64,000 nucleotides of DNA. It comes from Thioalkalivibrio sp. ALE14 (GTDB lineage Bacteria > Pseudomonadota > Gammaproteobacteria > Ectothiorhodospirales > Ectothiorhodospiraceae). Positions 12,342 through 22,156 of the stretch are shown here, piece after piece. Under the pieces are notes generated by a model. That model made no database searches. It saw only the letters and a program-made list of their open reading frames with translations, and was not told where the DNA came from. Each line of letters begins with the position of its first letter. The stretch's first letter is position 1. Location: assembly GCF_000376845.1 (NCBI RefSeq), contig NZ_AQXY01000023.1, forward strand, positions 61,360-125,359. The letters are read 5' to 3'. The translations under genes were made by a program, and so were the position numbers.

Positions 12342-15300
12342 TTGAAAACGCCCCCCTGCCCTGGAGACGAACAGGATCGGTTGCGCGCCCTGCGGGCACG
12401 AGGGCTGCTGGATACCCCGGACGAGGAGCGGTTTGATCGACTCACGCGTCTGGCGAGGCGGATGTTCGGGGTGTCGATTGCACTGGTCTCGCTGGTCGAC
12501 GAGGACCGGCAGTGGTTCAAGTCCCGGCAGGGGCTCGAGGCCCCGGAGACCGGGCGTGACATCTCCTTTTGCGGTCACGCGATTCTCGGGGGCGATATCT
12601 TCGAGATTCCCGATGCGCGCGCGGACCCCCGGTTTGCCGACAACCCACTGGTAACCGGGGAGCCGCAGATCCGGTTCTACGCCGGCGCGCCACTGGCCAC
12701 CTCCGAGGGTTACCGGATCGGGACGCTGTGCCTGATCGACGGCCAGCCGCGGCAGTTGAGCGAGGACGAGCGACGTTCCCTGCGTGACCTCGCCGATGCG
12801 GTCCAGGCGGAAATCGATTCCACCGAGCAACGAGCGCTTGGCAATGCGCTGACCGATCTGCGGCAACTTGGCGAGGTGATTACCCGTGCGCAGTCGGCGT
12901 TTATTCGCGATGCCGATCAGGACCGTGGGCAGGTCTTCGACGGACTGCTTGCGGATACCCTCGAGCTGACCCTCAGCGAATACGGCTTTATCGGAGAGGT
13001 GTTGCACACGCCTGAAGGTTCGCCTTACCTCAAGACCAGTGCCATCACCAATATCGCCTGGGATGACGCGACCCGCGCCTTCTACGCGGCCAACGCACCC
13101 CAGGGGCTGGAGTTTCACAACCTGGAGACCCTGTTCGGCGCGGCCCTGACCGGCGCGGGGCCGGTGATTGCCAACGACCCCGCCGGAGACCCGCGCAGCG
13201 GGGGGTTGCCCGAAGGACATCCGCCGCTCAAGGCCTTTCTGGGGATACCCATCGAGCACGGGGGCGAGCGGATCGCCGTGCTGGGGATCGCCAACCGTCC
13301 GGGTGGCTACGACCCGGAACTGGTGGAGTTTCTCCAGCCGCTGCTCGCTACGCTGGGGCAATTGGTGGATGCGGCTCGCACCCGTCGTCGTTACCGGGCG
13401 GGCCAGTTGGAGCGGGCGCGGCTGTCCCGGGTGGCGAGCGAGACGACCAATGGCGTGATCATTACCGACGCCGACGGCCGGGTCGAGTGGGTCAACGACG
13501 GCTTTACCCGCTTGAGTGGCTATACCCTGGACGCAATGCTTGGCCGCCAGCCAGGTGAACTGTTGCAGGGTGCCGGGACCGATCCGGAGACGGTAGCCCG
13601 GATCGGTGGGGCGCTGGCGCGGGGCGAACCATTCGTTGAAGAGCTGTTGAACTACCGGATCGACGGCCACCCGTACTGGGTGCGTATTCAGTGCACTCCA
13701 TTGCGCGACGAGCAGGGGATGTTGCAGGGGTTCATCGCGATCGAGTCCGATGTGACCCGGGAACGCGAGGATGCCGAACGGATCCGCGAGAGCGAGCAAC
13801 AGTTCCGCTCGCTGGTCGACAATATCCCCGGAATCACCTATCGCTGCCTGCCGGATTCGGACTGGACCATGCTCTACATGAGCGACCAGGTGGATCCGCT
13901 GTCGGGCTATCCTGCCAGCGACTTCATCGACAATGCCGTGCGCAGTTACGCCAGCGTGATCCACGAGGATGACCAGGCACGAGTCCAGGATGCGGTGGAA
14001 CAGGCCTTGAGCGCCGGCAACGACTGGTCCGTTGAATACCGCATTTGGCATCGTGACGGCAGTATCCGCTGGGCCCAGGAACGGGGCTCCGCCATTCGTG
14101 ATCCGGATGGCCGAGTACGCTACCTCGACGGCTTCATCCTCGATGCGACCCGGGAACGGGAACATCGTGAACAGCATCAGCGCCAGCTGGACGCGTTCGC
14201 GGCGCTCAACGAGATTGCATCCCTGGTGGCGCTGGACCTCGATGACCAGCTCGAGCGCGCGCTACAAATGGGGGCCAACTTTCTGGGGCTGGAACTGGGC
14301 ATCGTCAGCCGGATCCGCGGCGACGACTATACGGTGCGTGCGTTCGTCGCGCCGGCTGGCGCCCCCCTCGAGCGTGGTCAGCGCTTTGCGCTCGGGCGTA
14401 CCTACTGTGCGCTGACCCTTGCGCACAACGACCTGCTGACGATCGAGCACATGTGCGCGTCCGAGCACCAGGGCCACCCGTGTTACGCGGACTTCGGCCT
14501 GGAAGCCTACATCGGTGTCGTGCTGGAGGTTGAGGGGCAGCGCTTTGGCACCCTGAATTTTTCGTCGGCGCACCCCAGACCGGCCGCGTTCAGCGAGGGT
14601 GAACGCATGTTCGTGCGTCTGTTGGGGCGCTGGGTGGCCGCGAGCCTGGAGCGGGAACAGTCGCACGAGCAGTTGAAGAAGCTGACAACGCAGGTCCCGG
14701 GTATGGTGTACCAGTATCGGCAGTGGCCGGACGGGCGCGCTGCCTTCCCGTACAGCAGCCCCGGCATCCGGGGCATCTACGGCATCAGCGCAGAGGCGGC
14801 ACGCGAGGACGCCAGCGCGGTGTTCCGCAGTCTGCACCCGCAGGACCGGGATCGGGTGGCGCAGTCCATCGAACGGTCGCGGCGGGAACTGAGCAACTGG
14901 CATTGCGAGTATCGCACCCTGCGGGATGATGGTCGCGTGGGGTGGGTGCAGGGTCACGCCTCGCCCGAGCCCCTCGACGACGGCAGTACGCTGTGGCACG
15001 GATATATTCGGGATATCACGGATGAAAAGGAGGCCGAGCTGGCCGTCGCGGACAGCGAGGCCCGCCTGCGGGGGCTGTTCGAGCTCTCACCGGTGGGGAT
15101 CGCTCTGAACGATTACGAGACCGGGGCGTTTGTGGATCTCAACGCGGCCCTGTTGCGCCCGACGGGTTATACCCGCGAGGAGTTCGTTGCACTCAGCTAC
15201 TGGGATGTCACGCCCCGGGAGTACGCAGCGCAGGAAGCGCAGCAACTGGAGAGCATGGAACAGACGGGCCGTTACGGCCCCTACGAGAAGGAATACATCC

Positions 15301-16118
15301 GCAAGGACGGCACCCGGTATCCGGTACTGCTCAACGGAATGGTCGTGCACGACAAGGCCGGGCGCAAACTGATCTGGTCGATCATCGAGGATATCTCCGA
15401 GCGCAAGCGCATCGAGCGCATGAAAAACGAGTTCATCTCCACGGTCAGCCACGAGCTGCGCACGCCGCTCACGTCCATCTCCGGGGCCCTGGGGCTGTTG
15501 ACGGGCGGGGCGGCAGGGGCGTTGCCGGAGCGGATGCAGGAGATGCTGGAGATTGCCCACAAGAACAGCCAGCGCCTGGGGCTGCTGATCAACGATCTGC
15601 TGGACATGGAAAAGCTGGTGGCCGGCAAGATGCGCTTCGAGATGCGAGAGCAGCCGCTGTTTCCGTTGCTGGAGCAGGCTGTGCGCAGCAACCAGAGCTA
15701 TGCCGACCAGTACGAGGTGCACCTGATGCTGGATGCGGAGGACGACGGGGTCCGGGTCGAAGTGGATGCCGACCGCCTGCAACAGGTGCTGGCCAATTTG
15801 CTCTCCAACGCAGCCAAGTTCTCGCCGGAGGGTGAGGAGGTGCGGGTGGCGGTGGAGCATGGCGAGGCGCAGGTGCGCGTCTCGGTGATCGATCACGGCC
15901 CCGGGATCCCGGAGGCGTTCCGCGAACGCATCTTCCAGAAGTTTTCCCAGGCCGATGCCTCCGACACCCGCCAGAAGGGCGGTAGCGGCCTGGGACTGTC
16001 GATCACCCGGGAGTTGGTGGAACGCATGGGCGGCGAGGTCGGGTTCGACTCCGTGCCGGACACGGGGGCGACTTTCTGGTTCGACCTGGTATGCCACCGT
16101 GAGGGGGCCCGCGGATGA
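12342..16118 (+). CDS. Soluble multi-GAF/PAS sensor histidine kinase
   Basis: A 1258-residue cytoplasmic sensor kinase with no transmembrane segment. Domains in order: GAF about 28-160 (FGVSIALVSLVDEDRQWFKS), a second GAF about 175-345, PAS about 362-475 and 487-605, a third GAF about 616-765, PAS about 780-895 and 910-1020, HisKA with phospho-acceptor His 1037 in STVSHELRTPLTS, and HATPase with NLLSNAAKFSP, DHGPGIP and GGSGLGLSI. There is no receiver domain, so it must pass phosphate to a separate regulator. The start is uncertain: no ATG is available, and TTG at 12342 is the best candidate. The stop overlaps the next kinase by 4 nt. The ligand is unknown. Confidence 0.9.
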   Translation: MKTPPCPGDEQDRLRALRARGLLDTPDEERFDRLTRLARRMFGVSIALVSLVDEDRQWFKSRQGLEAPETGRDISFCGHAILGGDIFEIPDARADPRFADNPLVTGEPQIRFYAGAPLATSEGYRIGTLCLIDGQPRQLSEDERRSLRDLADAVQAEIDSTEQRALGNALTDLRQLGEVITRAQSAFIRDADQDRGQVFDGLLADTLELTLSEYGFIGEVLHTPEGSPYLKTSAITNIAWDDATRAFYAANAPQGLEFHNLETLFGAALTGAGPVIANDPAGDPRSGGLPEGHPPLKAFLGIPIEHGGERIAVLGIANRPGGYDPELVEFLQPLLATLGQLVDAARTRRRYRAGQLERARLSRVASETTNGVIITDADGRVEWVNDGFTRLSGYTLDAMLGRQPGELLQGAGTDPETVARIGGALARGEPFVEELLNYRIDGHPYWVRIQCTPLRDEQGMLQGFIAIESDVTREREDAERIRESEQQFRSLVDNIPGITYRCLPDSDWTMLYMSDQVDPLSGYPASDFIDNAVRSYASVIHEDDQARVQDAVEQALSAGNDWSVEYRIWHRDGSIRWAQERGSAIRDPDGRVRYLDGFILDATREREHREQHQRQLDAFAALNEIASLVALDLDDQLERALQMGANFLGLELGIVSRIRGDDYTVRAFVAPAGAPLERGQRFALGRTYCALTLAHNDLLTIEHMCASEHQGHPCYADFGLEAYIGVVLEVEGQRFGTLNFSSAHPRPAAFSEGERMFVRLLGRWVAASLEREQSHEQLKKLTTQVPGMVYQYRQWPDGRAAFPYSSPGIRGIYGISAEAAREDASAVFRSLHPQDRDRVAQSIERSRRELSNWHCEYRTLRDDGRVGWVQGHASPEPLDDGSTLWHGYIRDITDEKEAELAVADSEARLRGLFELSPVGIALNDYETGAFVDLNAALLRPTGYTREEFVALSYWDVTPREYAAQEAQQLESMEQTGRYGPYEKEYIRKDGTRYPVLLNGMVVHDKAGRKLIWSIIEDISERKRIERMKNEFISTVSHELRTPLTSISGALGLLTGGAAGALPERMQEMLEIAHKNSQRLGLLINDLLDMEKLVAGKMRFEMREQPLFPLLEQAVRSNQSYADQYEVHLMLDAEDDGVRVEVDADRLQQVLANLLSNAAKFSPEGEEVRVAVEHGEAQVRVSVIDHGPGIPEAFRERIFQKFSQADASDTRQKGGSGLGLSITRELVERMGGEVGFDSVPDTGATFWFDLVCHREGARG

Positions 16119-19100
16119 GGCAGCAGTGGCCAGACCCGGTGGAGCGCGGGCTTGCGACGTTGGCGCTGGCCCTGCTGGCGGTGGCCGGTAATTACTTCCA
16201 TCTGCCGCTGCTGTTCGGTCTGGACTTCATCTTCGGATCGATCGCGGTGATGCTCGCGGTGCTGCTGCTGGGGACGCTGCCCGCGGTGATTGTCGCGATC
16301 GCCGGGGGGCTCTACACCCTGGTCCTGTGGGGCGTTCCGTATCCGATGGTGGTGTTCGTGATCGAGGCACTGGTAGTGGGCCTCGTTTACCGGCGCTGGC
16401 TGTACAACGTGGTGGTGGCCGACCTGCTGTACTGGGTGGTGATCGGGGTTCCGCTGGTATTGCTGTCCTATCGCGGACTGATCGGGATGGACTGGGAACC
16501 CACCACCATGATCGCCCTGAAGCAGGCGGTGAATGCGCTGTTCAACACACTGATCGCCAGCCTGCTGGTGATGCTGTGGCGGTTGTCGGGTCGCGGCGCG
16601 CAGGCCTCCCGACTGGGCAGGCCGTCGCTCGCGAGTCTGTTGTTCCACGCGATGCTGCCGGTCACCCTGCTGGCGGGCCTGGTCCCGATCCTGCACGAGG
16701 GCTATCAGCAGCGCGACGGGCACGAGGCCTTCATGGTCGAACGCCTGCAGGAACGCGCCGAGAATCTGTCCGAGCGGCTCGCAACCGATTACCGCGAGGG
16801 TCGGGTCCGCTATGACTACCATCTGGGGCGGGTGCAGACGCGCGAGGACCTGGGACTTGCGATTGTGTCCCCGGAGGGTCGGGTGCTGGCCAGTCGGGGC
16901 GAGGTCCGCAGCGTGCTGGAGGCGTCGGACGGCCAGGTGGAGCCCCGGGATCGAGAGCTTTCGATCTGGTTGCCGGGCGGTTCGATGTCGGCCGTGGGTC
17001 GCTGGGGACAGGGTTCCTATTTCGTTGACGCGCCGGTGGGTCCAGTGCCGGATGTCGGGCAGGTGTATGCGGAGATGCCGGCGGCGCCGGTGGTCCGGGC
17101 CCTGGAGCATCAGCGCGTCGAGTTGTTTGCTCTCCTGACGGTGATCGTGGCCCTGGCCATCGTGGTCTCGGCCGCCTTGAGTTATGCCATCAGCCGTCCA
17201 TTGCGCAAGCTGGATGCGGTCAGCGCAGGACTGGGTTCGGACATCGCCGCGGGGCGTGCGCCGGTACTGCCGGAAAGCCGGATTTTCGAATACGACGGCC
17301 TGGCCGGGACCCTGCGGGAGATGTCGCGGCAACTGGTGGCCAGTTTCCGCCAGCAGGCGCAGGCGCGAAGCGAACTCGAGTCCGAGGTGCAAGCGCGTAC
17401 CGCAGAGCTTGCGCAGACCGCCGATCAGTTACAGGCGGTTCTGGCGGCGGCGTCGGAATTCGCCATTGTGGTGACCGACCGCGATGGTCTGATCACCCTG
17501 TTCAATCCGGGCGCGGAAAAGATGACGGGCTATGCTGCCGACGAAATGGTGGGCCAGCAGTCACCCGCCCTGTTCCATGTGCCCGAGGAGATCGCCGCGC
17601 GCGCGGCGCAACTGAGCGCCGCCAGTGAACGGCCGATCGAAGGCTTCCAAGTCTTTACCGAGGTCGCGGATCGCGAGGGAGCAGAAACCCGGGAATGGAC
17701 CTTTGTGCGCAAGGGCGGCATGCGCATTCCCGTTTCCCTGACGGTGACACCCCAGACCGACAAACAGGGAAATATCAACGGCTACCTGGGTATCGCCGAG
17801 GACATCACCGAGCGCAAGGCCGCCGAACAGGCCGTGCGCGAAAGTGAACAGCGCTTCCGCGACATGGCGGAGCAACTGAGTCTTGCTACCGAGGCGGCCG
17901 GGCTCGGGATCTGGGATCTCTACCCGGCCACGGGCTGGCTGGAGTGGGATGGAGGCATGTTCCGACTGTATGGCGCCGATCCAGAGGGTTTCGGACACAG
18001 TGCGGAGGATTGGCGGAAGGCTGTGCTGCCGGAGGATCTGGATCAGGCCGAGGCCAGCCTGGAACACACCCTTGCCCGCGCCGGAGCGCCGAATGAGTTC
18101 GTTTTCCGTATTCGCCGGGGCGACGGCGCCACCCGTCATATCCGCGCGATGGCTCGGGCTGTTACCGATGAGGAAGGGACTGTCGTCCGGGTTATCGGTG
18201 TGAACGAGGACATCACCGAGCGCAAACAGGCGGAGCGTGCCCTGGCGGAGGAGGCTCACCGCACCCAGACCATTCTCGATAACATGGTGGATGGCATCAT
18301 CACCATTGATGCCAGCGGGATCATGCAGTCGTTCAACCCTGCCGCGACGCGCATCTTTGGTTATACGGCTGACGAGGTGCTGGGCCGCAATGTCAGCATG
18401 CTCATGCCCAGTCCGCACCGCGAGGCCCATGACCGTTATCTCCGGGTCTATCAGCAAACCGGGGTGGCACGCATCATCGGCATTGGCCGCGAGGTAGAGG
18501 GCCAGCGCAAGGACGGTAGTCTGTTCCCCATGGAGCTTGCGCTGTCGGAGGTCACCCAGCATGGCCAGCCCCTTTATGTGGGTATGGTGCGTGACATCAC
18601 CGAACGCAAGCGGGTGGAGCGCATGAAGAACGAATTTGTCTCCACCGTCAGCCATGAACTGCGTACCCCCCTGACATCGATTTCGGGGTCGCTGGGTATG
18701 CTGGCCAGCGGCGCCCTCGGCGAACTGTCGGGAAAAGCAAACGAAATGGTGACGATTGCCCAGCGCAACAGCCAGCGTCTGACGCTGTTGATCAACGATC
18801 TTCTCGATATGGAGAAGATCGCGGCGGGCAAGCTGCACTTCGAGATGCGCGTACAGCCGCTCCAGCCGCTGCTCGAGCAGGCGCTCGAGAGTCATCGGGG
18901 CCATGGTGCGCAGCACGACGTTAAACTGGTGCTCGATGGTGACGCGTCCGGGGGCGCGGTTCGGGTGGATGACCAGCGCCTGCTGCAGGTGATCGCCAAT
19001 CTGCTGTCGAACGCGGTGAAGTTCTCGCCCCCGGGCGGCACCGTGCGGGTGTCGGTGCAGTCAGTGAGCGATCCGACCGAAGGCGTCCGGGTCAGTGTGG

Positions 19101-19375
19101 CGGATGACGGGCCGGGTGTTCCGGACGACTTTCGCGAGCACATCTTCGGGAAATTCGCGCAGGCGGACGGCTCCGACAGCCGAGCGAAAGGCGGGACGGG
19201 GCTCGGCCTCGCGATTAGCCGGGAACTGGTAGAGCATATGGGTGGACGTATAGGGTTTGACTCGAGAGAGGGCGCCGGAGCGACGTTCTGGTTCGAGTTG
19301 CCCCTGGCCCGCGAAGCGAGTGCCGATCCATCCAGTACAGGACCAGGGTCCGCGGCCGGCAGGTCCGACCGCTGA
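16115..19375 (+). CDS. Membrane-bound PAS sensor histidine kinase
   Basis: A 1086-residue sensor kinase. About five hydrophobic helices fill residues 10-165, another lies near 172-190, an extracytoplasmic stretch of about 145 residues follows, and a helix at about 336-358 leads into a HAMP region (SRPLRKLDAVSAGL). Three PAS domains (about 440-560, 575-705, 715-830) precede HisKA with His 847 and a HATPase with NLLSNAVKFSP and GGTGLGLAI. The catalytic core is strongly similar to that of the preceding kinase, indicating duplication of at least the kinase module. ATG overlaps the upstream stop by 4 nt. Confidence 0.9.
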   Translation: MRQQWPDPVERGLATLALALLAVAGNYFHLPLLFGLDFIFGSIAVMLAVLLLGTLPAVIVAIAGGLYTLVLWGVPYPMVVFVIEALVVGLVYRRWLYNVVVADLLYWVVIGVPLVLLSYRGLIGMDWEPTTMIALKQAVNALFNTLIASLLVMLWRLSGRGAQASRLGRPSLASLLFHAMLPVTLLAGLVPILHEGYQQRDGHEAFMVERLQERAENLSERLATDYREGRVRYDYHLGRVQTREDLGLAIVSPEGRVLASRGEVRSVLEASDGQVEPRDRELSIWLPGGSMSAVGRWGQGSYFVDAPVGPVPDVGQVYAEMPAAPVVRALEHQRVELFALLTVIVALAIVVSAALSYAISRPLRKLDAVSAGLGSDIAAGRAPVLPESRIFEYDGLAGTLREMSRQLVASFRQQAQARSELESEVQARTAELAQTADQLQAVLAAASEFAIVVTDRDGLITLFNPGAEKMTGYAADEMVGQQSPALFHVPEEIAARAAQLSAASERPIEGFQVFTEVADREGAETREWTFVRKGGMRIPVSLTVTPQTDKQGNINGYLGIAEDITERKAAEQAVRESEQRFRDMAEQLSLATEAAGLGIWDLYPATGWLEWDGGMFRLYGADPEGFGHSAEDWRKAVLPEDLDQAEASLEHTLARAGAPNEFVFRIRRGDGATRHIRAMARAVTDEEGTVVRVIGVNEDITERKQAERALAEEAHRTQTILDNMVDGIITIDASGIMQSFNPAATRIFGYTADEVLGRNVSMLMPSPHREAHDRYLRVYQQTGVARIIGIGREVEGQRKDGSLFPMELALSEVTQHGQPLYVGMVRDITERKRVERMKNEFVSTVSHELRTPLTSISGSLGMLASGALGELSGKANEMVTIAQRNSQRLTLLINDLLDMEKIAAGKLHFEMRVQPLQPLLEQALESHRGHGAQHDVKLVLDGDASGGAVRVDDQRLLQVIANLLSNAVKFSPPGGTVRVSVQSVSDPTEGVRVSVADDGPGVPDDFREHIFGKFAQADGSDSRAKGGTGLGLAISRELVEHMGGRIGFDSREGAGATFWFELPLAREASADPSSTGPGSAAGRSDR

Positions 19376-19406
19376 TCCGCAGCGGTCCAGCCCGAGGGAG
19401 TCGAAA

Positions 19407-19790
19407 GTGTCCGAGTTGCAACGCATTCTCTATGTCGAAGACGAGCCGGATATTCAGGCGGTTGCCGAACTGGCCCTGGAGACGGTGGGTGGTTACACCG
19501 TGAAGACCTGTGCTTCGGGCGAGGAGGCGGTACGCGATGCCGAGGCATTTGCACCGGACCTGATCCTGCTGGATGTGATGATGCCCGGGATGGATGGTCC
19601 CACGACCCTGGAGGCCCTGCGCGGGATTCCGGCGCTGGCCGGGGTGCCGGTGGCCTTCATGACCGCCAAGGTGCAGCCCTCCGAGATCGCACACTACAAG
19701 TCGCTGGGGGCGCGTGACGTGATCGCCAAACCGTTCGACCCCATGACGCTTTCCGACGAGGTACGGCGGATCTGGCAGGGGACGGCATGA
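19407..19790 (+). CDS. Single-domain response regulator
   Basis: A 127-residue stand-alone receiver domain. It has the acidic pair in LYVEDEPD, the phospho-acceptor Asp in LILLDVMMPGMDG, the switch Thr in FMTAKVQ and the Lys in VIAKPFDP. No output domain is present, so it probably acts as a phosphate shuttle or binds a partner. The start is GTG at 19407, preceded by GGGAG at 19396-19400; a longer frame overlaps the upstream kinase and was rejected. Its last 4 bases overlap the HPt-REC-GGDEF gene. Confidence 0.9.
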   Translation: MSELQRILYVEDEPDIQAVAELALETVGGYTVKTCASGEEAVRDAEAFAPDLILLDVMMPGMDGPTTLEALRGIPALAGVPVAFMTAKVQPSEIAHYKSLGARDVIAKPFDPMTLSDEVRRIWQGTA

Positions 19791-21484
19791 TGGATGCCAC
19801 CGCCGAGCAGACCTTGAAAGACCGCCTGGCACAACTGCGTGCTCGGTATCTGGAACACCTGCCGGATGAGCTGGCTGCACTGAGTTCTCTGCAGGGCCGG
19901 TTGGCTGGGAAGGAGCAGGACCGCGAGGTGCTGGACGAACTGCAACAACGTCTGCACAAGCTGGCCGGCAGCGGGGGCAGTTTCGGCTGTGCGGAGTTGA
20001 GTGCCGCCGCGCGCGTGCTGGAACAGCGGATCGGCAGCTGGCTTGGGGCGAAGGCGCTGGCACTGGATCGTGCGAGTCGTCAGTGGCTGGCGGACGAGAT
20101 CGCAGGACTCTCCCGCACGGTACCCGCCCAATCGCTCGAGCCCCTGGGGCAATCGGGGGTGGGTGTGCTCCCGGAGACTCCACGCACTGCTGGCAGTGTC
20201 CAGAAGGTATGGCTGGTCGAAGACGATGCGGAACTGGCCGGCCAGCTCGGGCAGCAGCTCCAGTCTTTCAATTATGCGGTTCGAGTGTTCGACGGCATTG
20301 ATGCGCTCAAGCGTGCAGTGGAGGGTGAGCAGCCGGATTTGCTGCTGATCGACGTGATGCTGGACGAAGGCCGTGAAAATGCAACCACCAGGCTGGTGGA
20401 CTGCCCCGAGTTGAAAGCGCTGGGGTGCCCGTTGATCTTTCTCTCCGACAAAGATGACTTTCCGTCGCGTGTGCGCGCGGTTCAGCTGGGCGCGCAGGGG
20501 TATTTCCTGAAACCGCTGGATGTACCCCGGCTCGTGAGCCGCATCTCGCAGATCTTCGAGGAGCGCCATGCGCCGGCGCAACGGGTGCTGATCGTGGACG
20601 ACGACGCCGATCTTGCCGAGCATATGCGGCTGGTGCTGACCGCGGCCGGGATGGAGGCCCGGGTGCTGGATGCGCCGCGCGAGATCATGGATACGATCGC
20701 CGCCTTTCGGCCGGAACTGGTGCTGATGGATCTGTATATGCCCGAATACGCGGGCACCGACCTGGCGGGGGTGATCCGCCAGCACGAGGCCTATATCCAT
20801 CTGCCGATTGTGTATCTGTCCGCGGAAACCGATATCGAGCGCCAGATCGAGGCCATGGGTCGGGGCGCGGACGACTTTCTGACCAAGCCGATTTCCGACC
20901 TGCAACTGGTGGCAGCTGCCCGCTCGCGGATCGCGCGCGCACGCCAGCTGGAGGAGCGGATCAGCAAGGACAGTCTGACCGGACTGCTCAAGCACGCCAG
21001 CATCAAGGAGGCCGCCAACCGGGAGGTGCTGCGCGCCCGCCGGATCGGGCGACCGCTCACGCTGGCGATGCTCGACATCGACCACTTCAAGAAGGTCAAC
21101 GATACCTACGGGCATGCCGTGGGGGACGTGGTGATCATGTCGATCGCGACCCTGCTGCGGCAGCGCCTGCGCCAGTCCGACATCATCGGCCGCCATGGCG
21201 GGGAGGAATTCGTCGCGGTGCTGCCGGAATGCGACGCGGAGCACGCCTGGCGGGTGTTCGAGGATATCCGCCGGAACTTCGCTTCCCTGGATTTCAACCA
21301 TCGGGACGAGCGCTTCGGCTGCACCATCTCCATCGGCATGGTGTGTTCGCCCCACTACCCCGACGAGGAGGGCCCTGAACTGCTGGTCGCCGCCGACGAG
21401 GCGCTCTACCGGGCCAAGCGGGGTGGCCGCGATCAGGTGCAGCAGGCGTTCCCGGCGCCCGCACCCGACGTCACGGATTGTTGA
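19787..21484 (+). CDS. HPt-REC-REC-GGDEF diguanylate cyclase
   Basis: A 565-residue output protein combining an HPt domain (phospho-His in LHKLAGSGGSFG, near residue 57), two receiver domains (about 140-255 with LLLIDVML, about 265-385 with LVLMDLYMP; both keep the Lys, in FLKPLD and FLTKPI) and a GGDEF domain (about 395-555). The active site is HGGEEF near residue 470, and RQSD five residues earlier is a complete inhibitory I-site. It should make cyclic di-GMP under phosphorelay control by the two kinases upstream, and overlaps the single-domain regulator by 4 nt. The HPt placed ahead of two receivers suggests phosphate relay within one chain. Confidence 0.92.
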   Translation: MMDATAEQTLKDRLAQLRARYLEHLPDELAALSSLQGRLAGKEQDREVLDELQQRLHKLAGSGGSFGCAELSAAARVLEQRIGSWLGAKALALDRASRQWLADEIAGLSRTVPAQSLEPLGQSGVGVLPETPRTAGSVQKVWLVEDDAELAGQLGQQLQSFNYAVRVFDGIDALKRAVEGEQPDLLLIDVMLDEGRENATTRLVDCPELKALGCPLIFLSDKDDFPSRVRAVQLGAQGYFLKPLDVPRLVSRISQIFEERHAPAQRVLIVDDDADLAEHMRLVLTAAGMEARVLDAPREIMDTIAAFRPELVLMDLYMPEYAGTDLAGVIRQHEAYIHLPIVYLSAETDIERQIEAMGRGADDFLTKPISDLQLVAAARSRIARARQLEERISKDSLTGLLKHASIKEAANREVLRARRIGRPLTLAMLDIDHFKKVNDTYGHAVGDVVIMSIATLLRQRLRQSDIIGRHGGEEFVAVLPECDAEHAWRVFEDIRRNFASLDFNHRDERFGCTISIGMVCSPHYPDEEGPELLVAADEALYRAKRGGRDQVQQAFPAPAPDVTDC

Positions 21485-21521
21485 AGGCGGCGGGCCGGGC
21501 TGCCGGTATGTCCCGAGGTCT

Positions 21522-22103
21522 CTACGACGTGACGAGCAGGTAGGTCGCGGCTCCGATCACGCCGAGCACGATCGCCACCGTGACCAGGCCGACCCCGAGC
21601 AGGGCACGGCTTGCGCCAGGGGTGGCATCTCCCGGGTTGGAAGCGGTGGAGCTCGCAGCTACGCCGTGGGCGGTATCGCGGCCTTGGCGCAGCAGGTCCA
21701 GCATCGCGTCGATGCGGTCGTTGTCGAAGGCGAACGGGTCGAACTGGCGCTGGCCGAAACGTTGCAGCAGCTGCCGGACGTCCACGGCCGCTGGAACGTA
21801 TTTCATCGACCATTCCCCGAAGCCGGGGTCGTCCAGTGACTGTGCGCGCAGCACACGGACCTCCTCGTGGCGTTCGTCGCGGCGGATGCGGTCGAGGGTT
21901 TCCCGTACCGCATCCGGCTCGCCCTCCAGGCACTGGAAGAAGTGGCCATCCCCGTAATACAGCGCGCCGACGATGCCTTTGCGCGGGTTGTTCTGGCGTG
22001 ACTGCATCAGGATGCGGCTGACTTCGGGCTCGATGCCCTGGCTGGAGGTGTTCTCGCGGAAGGTGGCGCGCGAGGCGTAGACGAGCTGGAGAATGGCGGG
22101 CAT
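21522..22103 (-). CDS. BLUF blue-light sensor with C-terminal membrane anchor
   Basis: The first 100 residues are a BLUF (FAD-binding blue-light) domain: LQLVYASRA with the flavin-partner Tyr near residue 9, NNPRKGIVGALYYGDGHFFQ with the Asn and the key Gln, CLEGEPDAV, and RDERHEEVRVL. The 193-residue protein ends in a hydrophobic helix (LLGVGLVTVAIVLGVIGA) within the last 30 residues, so it is probably tail-anchored with the sensor in the cytoplasm. No effector domain is attached. It points towards the c-di-GMP gene cluster and is preceded by an HDOD gene on the same strand. Confidence 0.85.
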   Translation of the reverse strand: MPAILQLVYASRATFRENTSSQGIEPEVSRILMQSRQNNPRKGIVGALYYGDGHFFQCLEGEPDAVRETLDRIRRDERHEEVRVLRAQSLDDPGFGEWSMKYVPAAVDVRQLLQRFGQRQFDPFAFDNDRIDAMLDLLRQGRDTAHGVAASSTASNPGDATPGASRALLGVGLVTVAIVLGVIGAATYLLVTS

Positions 22104-22156
22104 GCGGGCGTCCGTTCCGGGGCGATAAGAAGAAGACCGCCCCCGCCCCGCGGGGT

